13,356 bases of DNA. Origin: Phoronis ovalis. Taxonomy: Eukaryota; Phoronida; Phoronidae. A program made the position numbers and the translations under genes. Under the pieces are notes generated by a model. The model had not been told where the DNA came from. It did no database searches and worked only from the letters and a program-made list of their open reading frames with translations. Below, one piece after another: positions 8,671 through 13,356 of this stretch; position 1 is the stretch's first letter, and each line of letters starts with the position of its first letter. The stretch lies in contig JAOXYB010027446.1 in NCBI GenBank assembly GCA_028565635.1, positions 2,154 through 15,509 on the forward strand. The letters run 5' to 3'.

Positions 8671-8730
8671 CACGTTAAACGTCACTGTATCACGTTAAAC
8701 GTCACTGTATCACGTTAAACGTCACTGTAT
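8671..8730. repeat. Three exact 20-bp tandem repeats upstream of the transporter
   Basis: The unit CACGTTAAACGTCACTGTAT is repeated three times without a mismatch. On the minus strand each unit contains TGACGT, the core half-site bound by CREB/ATF-type factors, once per 20 bp (about two helical turns). The array lies 191-250 bp upstream of the start codon. A partial copy (TCACGTTAAAC) sits at 8621-8631. Perfect identity implies recent expansion and likely length variation between individuals. Regulatory activity is inferred from position and motif only. Confidence 0.92.
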
Positions 8731-8747
8731 ATATATATATATATATT
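8728..8747. repeat. TA dinucleotide microsatellite
   Basis: A run of alternating T and A directly continuing the last TAT of the 20-bp array. It is likely to vary in length. Confidence 0.85.
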
Positions 8748-10520
8748 CTGATGAAAATTTGCAGAAAGTACTAATTTTTCATTTCAAAACAAGAACACTT
8801 GAATCTACTGACACCGTGTTTCATCGACTGTTTATTCTGGTTTAAATCTGAAGTCGAAGCCAAGTTTTATACCGGTGGTTTATGATAGTAGTGGGGGCAT
8901 GCACAAAACCAGAGTTCTTCTCAGGCGAGCATACCTATAACAGGGTCACAGTACATTAACACAATCTGTTTAATGTTTTAACAGGTTCTAGTACACATTT
9001 ATGTCAGTTTGATTATAAAAAGTCAATTTAACATACTTTATTAAATAATTCTACGATATAATGCCAGAAATGTACTTACGTAGAAGTCATTTTTACGAGT
9101 TATGCGAAATATTTAGCCGGGTTTATCATCCAATTCTGGCTTGATTTCAACTATGCAAGAAATATACCACGCGGAAAAAATATCTATTTTGTATTAAAAT
9201 GATGCCGTTAAATAAATTATCCGAACCAGTCATCTAGTCATTGTTTATTTACTTGAAAATAAAAAACAATATTTCACTTATTATCAACTTCTGCTGGTTT
9301 ATTTTCTTTACTCTTATAACACAAAACTTACATCTGATGTGTGAAATCACAGTCAACTCTGAAGCTACAAGGAACGAGATGCTGGAAAAACTATTCCTTT
9401 ATATATGATTACGATATGCAAATTTATCGCACGTCGGTTCGATTCTGACAAGTTCAATACTTATCATTAAAGAATGTAGACTTGGGAGGAGTCTATCAAT
9501 TACAGAAACGTCATTCGAATTCAGTTGTTACTGCTCAATATCACGACATCAGATAGAAGTGTAATAATTGTTGCATAAATAATTGCAGGAGACCGACGAT
9601 AGATATTATATTATCGTATATAAGAATCATAGAACAAGGCCTTGGAGTATTAAATACCACTGAGTACTCACAAAATTTAGATTGTTGACACCATTTTCTA
9701 GACAGAAATGCTGTTAAGCATTATATCACTCACGCTGACAAAAGATATTTCATATTTGTTTCCATTAAAACGTTATATAAAAATAAAATACGAATTTCAG
9801 AGTGACACGGGAGAGTGGGATATATTAATAAGGTCCGTATTGCAGTGCGAACAAAACATATTATTAAGAAAATAGAATACATTTTACCAATTGCAATTCC
9901 TTCACAATATACTTTTTTCACTACTGTTTAGAAATAAATCAGTTGCGTGCCTCTCAAGTAGTAACGAAATCAGAACCCAAGAAACATAATTAGTAAATAC
10001 TGTTAATACGTTAAATCCAGTTTATTTAACAACAAACAGATTCATATTAAGAAACTCCTCTAAACTGTATTCGAAAACATGTGCGAGTTATAAATTTTTT
10101 ACTTAATACATGTTTTGGGTAACCGATTCATGATAAATCAGCTCTACATTAGTAAATTATGAAGAAGTATAAGGTCGATAATCTATGTGTTTACAAAGAT
10201 TAACAAAAAAATTACAGTTTGTAATTCATTCCATTTAATTTTCAGAAAAAATGTGATTATTACAGCGAATAATTATAGCATACTGAAAACATAGTAATTT
10301 ATTAGGATTTCACAAAATTCTTGCAAATAATAGGAAAAGGAAACAATGACAACATGCTACAGGGTGTAGATTTTGATTGGCATGGAAAAGGTAGCCTAAT
10401 TGTACAAATGTATGAATCATTAACAATGAAAAAATAAATGCAGTATGTATGTCTATTTTGGATACAATTTAACAACACAATCCATCAAATATATTTTAAT
10501 ATTAAAACAGTTCATATAAC

Positions 10521-10550
10521 CTGGGACTAATATAGTTATATTAGTCCCAG
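10521..10550. repeat. 30-bp perfect hairpin with 7-bp direct flanks
   Basis: CTGGGACTAATATA, a 2-nt spacer (GT), then its exact reverse complement. The hairpin is bounded on both sides by the direct repeat ATATAAC (10514-10520 and 10551-10557). It lies about 240 bp past the lipocalin stop codon, probably in the 3' UTR or flank. It could be a minimal remnant of an inverted-repeat element with a 7-bp target duplication, or an RNA hairpin. Which one is not decidable from sequence alone. Confidence 0.85.
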
Positions 10551-10789
10551 ATATAACTAATAAACATATTTGGTACCATAATTAACATTCGAGTACTGTG
10601 GATTAATGATAAATCAGAACACGGTAGGTTTTCACTGGATTCAAATTATAAAACAACATAATTATGTACACACAATTAAATGCTACATATGTGTAGTTTT
10701 ATAGTGGCCTGACTGTTTCTTCATATGTTCTGCTAATAAAAATAGTTATAAGCATTGATTTCTCGATTTATCTTGAAAAATAGACAGTT

Positions 10790-10916
10790 CTAAGTAGTAG
10801 CTGGTTTACAGAATTTATTCCAATCCCATCCGTGTTTGGCCACGGCGTCTTTTGATTTAGAAAGCGCCTTTTCTGACATTACAGGGGTTCGAGAGTAGAC
10901 GAAAGCCCCTTCGTAC
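10790..10916 (-). CDS. Lipocalin exon E: last strand and C-terminal helix, stop
   Basis: 127 nt ending in TAG at 10792-10790, with acceptor TTTTTTAG. The codon split with exon D gives Arg, then YEGAFVYSRTPVMSEKALSK, SKDAVAKHGWDWNKFCKPAT and T. Y-S-R-T-P is the lipocalin SCR3 arginine region. The following amphipathic stretch is the C-terminal helix, and the Cys near the end may pair with an upstream cysteine. Confidence 0.85.
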
Positions 10917-12820
10917 CTAAAAAATTCATAAGAAACATATATAAAAGCAAATGTTTTAAACGTCTTATATCAATTCATTCATTGGTATGCTTTAGGACTA
11001 TCAGCTTTAAATTTGCATTAAGTTTTAGTGAGAAATTGGGCCCCGAAACAACTTTCACATCATTTCATAACAAAGTTTCGCACATCTTATCCCTCATATT
11101 GTAAAAAGCAAAATTCCTGTTGTCCTCCGCTTAAGTTATTGTTGTCAACACTTTTGCAAAATTTGAAAGCTAAACTACAAAAAAACTGTTAGTAGGTACA
11201 AAATGTCGGAATTGTTTGAGAATTCACGTAGTATATTAACTGGTTATCGGTATAGTAATGTAGAGATAGGAGAGGTATGAAGCCAAGAAGAATATGATAC
11301 CTTATTGAGCTGCAAATCCCGTAATAGTACATTACTACATATGTCTGACCATTGTCAGTGTCTACTACCCAGAATTCATCATCACGAAAGAAACCAGGGT
11401 CTATAGAACGCAGATATAAAATATTTGGATATTTCTTGTTTTTTATACCGATGTGCTGAAAACATTAACATGTATATTTGATTATAGTAACCAAGACATA
11501 GTTTATACACATAGGAAGCAATATACGATTGCATGAAGAGTTTTTGATATTTTGGCTCTTCAAAATATCCAAAGCAAACGAGCCTCACTGTGCGTTTTAT
11601 TTCTTTGTAAATTTTTACTTTATTATGCGCAATTGTATAGTGGAAACAGTTTGAAATGCACCAGTCAAATAATTCTACTGGCTTATGTTAAAAGTAACTG
11701 GGATAACAGGTTTGGTGAATTCTATTTCCCGGATATTATTTACAAACTCTACATAGTAAAACAATACTTAGTAATGTGGCGTACAAACCTAAAAATATAC
11801 CAGCGACACCAGGCGGAAGCTGAGAAGGAGAAGGATTCATTTATTACACATTACCAGAATCTGGACCAGATCACTGAAACTTTTAAACATTTACCGATTT
11901 AGAGATCATCTGCTTCAATCCATTATCAAACGTTGGTACATCGTAGTATTCTGTCAACAACATACTTTTTCCATCTGGATTCTCAGTAACTGTGGAGTAC
12001 GAACGGTCGAAACAATCGTAAATTGGATTTAACCCATAAGTGATATACCACTTTCCAAGGAGTTTCGTGTAATTGAAATTCTTAGGAGTCAGTGCACATA
12101 CATCAGGCTTATTGTATTCTTCATCCTCTTGTTCTGCACCTGGGTTGATGCAGTGATGATCTGAAACACAGTTTAAAATAATGCAAGCTTAGTTTAACTC
12201 TCATTAGGTATCCATGCACAAACATATGATTAAAAGGGCTTAAATGCATACGCAGTTTGTCAAAAATGCCCATCTGGAAGACTTGTAGGTCTGACAATTG
12301 ACACTTTGGCAGACCAAATGAAACGAGATTATACTCTTTTCAACAGAGCTGAAATAAAATCATGGAGTCTTACTACACGTCTAAATCATGCAATAACTAG
12401 AATCACTTTTTACAATGTTTAACCTGAAGCTCCTATGATGAAAATATTACCAGTCACAAATCAAAATGAGCTTTTATATATGTTTCTAATACCTGCAACT
12501 AATGACTGACTGTGGACCACCTTGTGACTAATATCTGTTATGAAAAGCTATATTTTTTTTATACACGCATATTCCTTGTTTGTTACAGCTCAGTTCTTAA
12601 CTTGGTTACCGAACTGAAGCGATTTCTAAATGCATATCAAAAGGTTAGTATGCTTAGAATCTTTTTTTTGCGGTCGTTAAGACCTTAGACAGATCCCAAA
12701 AACTTTTGCTGCGTATTGAATTTTTTTACCACGGTTGGCTTATATACATTAATATTACGTTGCATCTTTCCAGATTCAATCATTTCATAGCTGTCCCCAA
12801 AGTTGGCGAATGCCTCCGCA
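10790..12820 (-). CDS. Violaxanthin de-epoxidase-like lipocalin gene, 5 exons seen, 5' end missing
   Basis: Exons on the minus strand: 12820-12759, 12160-11895, 11819-11789, 11400-11301 and 10916-10790. Phases 2-1-0-1-2 match at every junction, giving 194 residues and a TAG stop. Visible: a cysteine-bearing start (C-A-E-A-F-A-N; HHHCINPG; PDVCALTP), the lipocalin SCR1 motif LLGKWYITYGLNPIYDCFDR, the strand DDEFWVVDTDNGQTYVVMYY, then YEGAFVYSRTPVMSEKAL and a helical tail ending WDWNKFC. GKWY-x-x-x-GLNP-x-x-D-x-F-D and YxGAxVYxR are, from memory, those of VDE rather than apolipoprotein D. VDE reduces violaxanthin epoxides in plastids; here the substrate is unknown. The N-terminus, including any signal peptide, lies upstream. 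It could be an ordinary secreted lipocalin. Confidence 0.8.
10917..11300 (-). other. Lipocalin intron D-E, nothing recognised
   Basis: 384-nt GT-AG intron of AT-rich sequence. I see no repeat, RNA gene or open frame of interest. Confidence 0.8.
11301..11400 (-). CDS. Lipocalin exon D: central strands
   Basis: 100 nt with acceptor TTCTATAG and donor GTATCA, phase 1 in and phase 2 out. It encodes PGFFRDDEFWVVDTDNGQTY then VVMYYYGICSSI. The F-W-V-V-D-T-D then V-V-M-Y-Y pattern is the lipocalin strand pair (W-V-L-D-T-D in apolipoprotein D-like proteins), and Y-Y-x-G fits the VDE version. Confidence 0.85.
11401..11788 (-). other. Lipocalin intron C-D, nothing recognised
   Basis: 388-nt intron with a GTTTGT donor. 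A minus-strand open frame (11382-11588) and a plus-strand one (from 11552) cross it without a recognisable motif. Confidence 0.7.
11789..11819 (-). CDS. Lipocalin exon C, a 31-nt microexon
   Basis: Encodes LPPGVAGIFL plus one base. The acceptor is CTCCTTCTCAG after a 75-nt intron and the donor is GTTTGT. Without it exons B and D are out of frame (phase 0 against phase 1), and with it the frame is restored and the joined product reads KSLPPGVAGIFLDPGFFRDD. This is a plausible lipocalin loop before the next strand. The weak donor makes other exon choices possible, but the fit of size and phase is good. Confidence 0.65.
11895..12160 (-). CDS. Lipocalin exon B: SCR1 strand
   Basis: 266 nt with acceptor TGTGTTTCAG and donor GTAAAT, phase 1 in and phase 0 out. 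It encodes HHCINPGAEQEDEE, NKPDVCALTPKNFNYTKLLG, KWYITYGLNPIYDCFDRSYS, TVTENPDGKSMLLTEYYDVP and TFDNGLKQMISKS. GKWY is the lipocalin G-x-W at the barrel base. The cysteine lies inside D-C-F-D, not after it as in the plant enzyme (D-x-F-D-C-Q, from memory). A long plus-strand open frame over the 3' end is its antisense shadow. Confidence 0.85.
12161..12758 (-). other. Lipocalin intron A-B, nothing recognised
   Basis: 598-nt GT-AG intron if exon A is right. AT-rich, no other feature seen. Confidence 0.55.
12759..12820 (-). CDS. Lipocalin exon A (5'-most found)
   Basis: 62 nt with acceptor TGTATCCAG and donor GTAATA, too short to stand out alone. It encodes AEAFANFGDSYEMIESGKMQ after one base that completes a codon begun upstream. 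If that codon is TGT the start reads C-A-E-A-F-A-N, close to the C-G-D-L-F-E-N I recall before the VDE lipocalin domain. The last base C joins AT of the next exon as His. Support is phase agreement and VDE-like spacing to the next cysteine; no homology search was possible. Confidence 0.55.
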
Positions 12821-12971
12821 CTGGATACACCAATAATGTTATTACAGTTTACTTCCTTACAAAAATAGCTAACTTTTTAAAATCCAGTTATTTTCAGTAA
12901 TTTAAAAATGTGGTCTATACTTCATGCAAGAGTCGACATTGGTTTTGTTATCATATCTGGACGCTAACTTT

Positions 12972-12983
12972 GACGTTAACGTC
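12972..12983. repeat. 12-bp palindrome with overlapping copy
   Basis: GACGTTAACGTC is self-complementary and is followed at once by GTTAACG, extending the ACGTTAACG motif. The role is unknown; it may be a binding site or chance. Confidence 0.6.
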
Positions 12984-13214
12984 GTTAACGTATGTGGCTA
13001 AACAATGTAAAGTATATTTTTATATGGTGGACTGACCTTATAAGGGGTGTGTCGTAACTTCACGTTAGAAGGATTCCGAGATTCAACTATCCCCTGTCAT
13101 AATTTTAAAACCTAATATTTTTCAATGCTAGGCTAACCCTCAAATCTAGCATTTTCCCACATAGCCCCTAGTGCACAATACTTGAATCTCTGACAAGAAA
13201 GGGTCCATACATGA

Positions 13215-13340
13215 CCTTTTCGCTCACCCTAAATGTGTCAGAGTCCCGGGGGGTTACTCAAGGTATTTTTTGGTAGGGGTGTGAGGCGGATCAAAAAATT
13301 TTGGATTTGGATTGTATACTTTTTACCAGTTATTTTTGGA
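13215..13340. repeat. Candidate dispersed repeat with G-rich core
   Basis: GTCCCGGGGGGTTACTCAAG followed by GTATTTTTTGGTAGGGGTGT differs from the AT-rich surroundings. It resembles, from memory, G-rich interspersed repeats common in marine invertebrate genomes. Boundaries are unknown and no coding sequence is seen. Confidence 0.35.
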
Positions 13341-13356
13341 TTGCTACCATAAATAA

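Larger units (their letters stand above)
8481..10789. other. Intergenic region between lipocalin 3' end and transporter start
   Basis: About 2.3 kb. The part nearest the transporter should hold its 5' UTR and promoter: TATAAA on the minus strand at 8554-8549, threefold 20-bp repeat at 8671-8730 and a TA microsatellite. The part nearest 10789 should hold the lipocalin 3' UTR, with possible AATAAA signals on the minus strand at 10303-10298 and 10026-10021. From about 8750 to 10500 I see no gene, RNA or repeat. Open frames at 9730-9921 are unremarkable. Confidence 0.7.
12821..13356. other. Right-end non-coding stretch; upstream lipocalin exons not located
   Basis: It should include the intron before lipocalin exon A. 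I could not identify the preceding exon. Two TG|GTA-type donors near 13331 and 13348 would give the required phase but have no supporting protein. The stretch contains a palindrome at 12972-12983 and, from about 13075, less AT-rich sequence that looks like a dispersed repeat. Confidence 0.5.

Noticed and set aside
8671-8730. CRISPR-like array
   Set aside because: Units are contiguous without spacers, in an animal gene's upstream region; this is a simple tandem repeat.
11552-11902. 116-codon plus-strand open frame
   Set aside because: It lies antisense to lipocalin exons B and C and their introns, has no recognisable motif, and the minus-strand exons explain the sequence with matching splice phases.
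13331-13350. Possible upstream lipocalin exon ends (TG followed by GTA) near the right edge
   Set aside because: The phase would fit exon A, but there is too little sequence and no protein motif to support either donor.

Overview
The window looks like nuclear DNA of an AT-rich animal genome, most likely a marine invertebrate. It is roughly two-thirds A+T. Its two genes are broken into short exons by GT-AG introns, with long non-coding spacers, microsatellites and diverged mobile-element relics. I cannot name the species. A serotonin-transporter-type SLC6 gene argues for a metazoan. There are no prokaryotic features such as operons or ribosome binding sites.

Both genes lie on the minus strand, head to tail. 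The right-hand gene (10790-12820, 5' end not found) is assembled here from five exons whose splice phases agree exactly. It gives 194 residues of a secreted-type lipocalin with GKWY, a W-V-V-D-T-D strand and a YSRTP motif. Its closest resemblance, by recall, is the lipocalin domain of violaxanthin de-epoxidase (VDE), normally a plastid enzyme of plants and algae. Finding such a domain in an intron-rich animal locus is the most unusual protein-level observation here.

The left-hand gene (8480 down to 65, running off the left edge) is a serotonin-transporter-like member of SLC6, the sodium- and chloride-dependent monoamine transporters. Eight exons join in phase to give 403 residues, from the start codon to the Asp-Ser-Thr of TM8. 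The C-terminal third lies outside the window. The amine-binding aspartate, sodium ligands, EL2 cysteines and glycosylation sites are visible. A normally conserved TM6 aspartate is replaced by alanine.

Other structures are: a 37-bp perfect tandem repeat at the left edge that duplicates the exon-8 splice donor; a 1120-bp foldback element in intron 6 with arms over 280 bp and perfect 9-bp flanking direct repeats (Mutator-like signature); a LINE C-terminal fragment in intron 1; a 45-bp tandem duplication in intron 2; a threefold 20-bp repeat carrying TGACGT sites about 190-250 bp upstream of the transporter start codon; and a 30-bp perfect hairpin with 7-bp direct flanks downstream of the lipocalin gene. 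The two genes have no obvious functional link beyond being neighbours on one strand.
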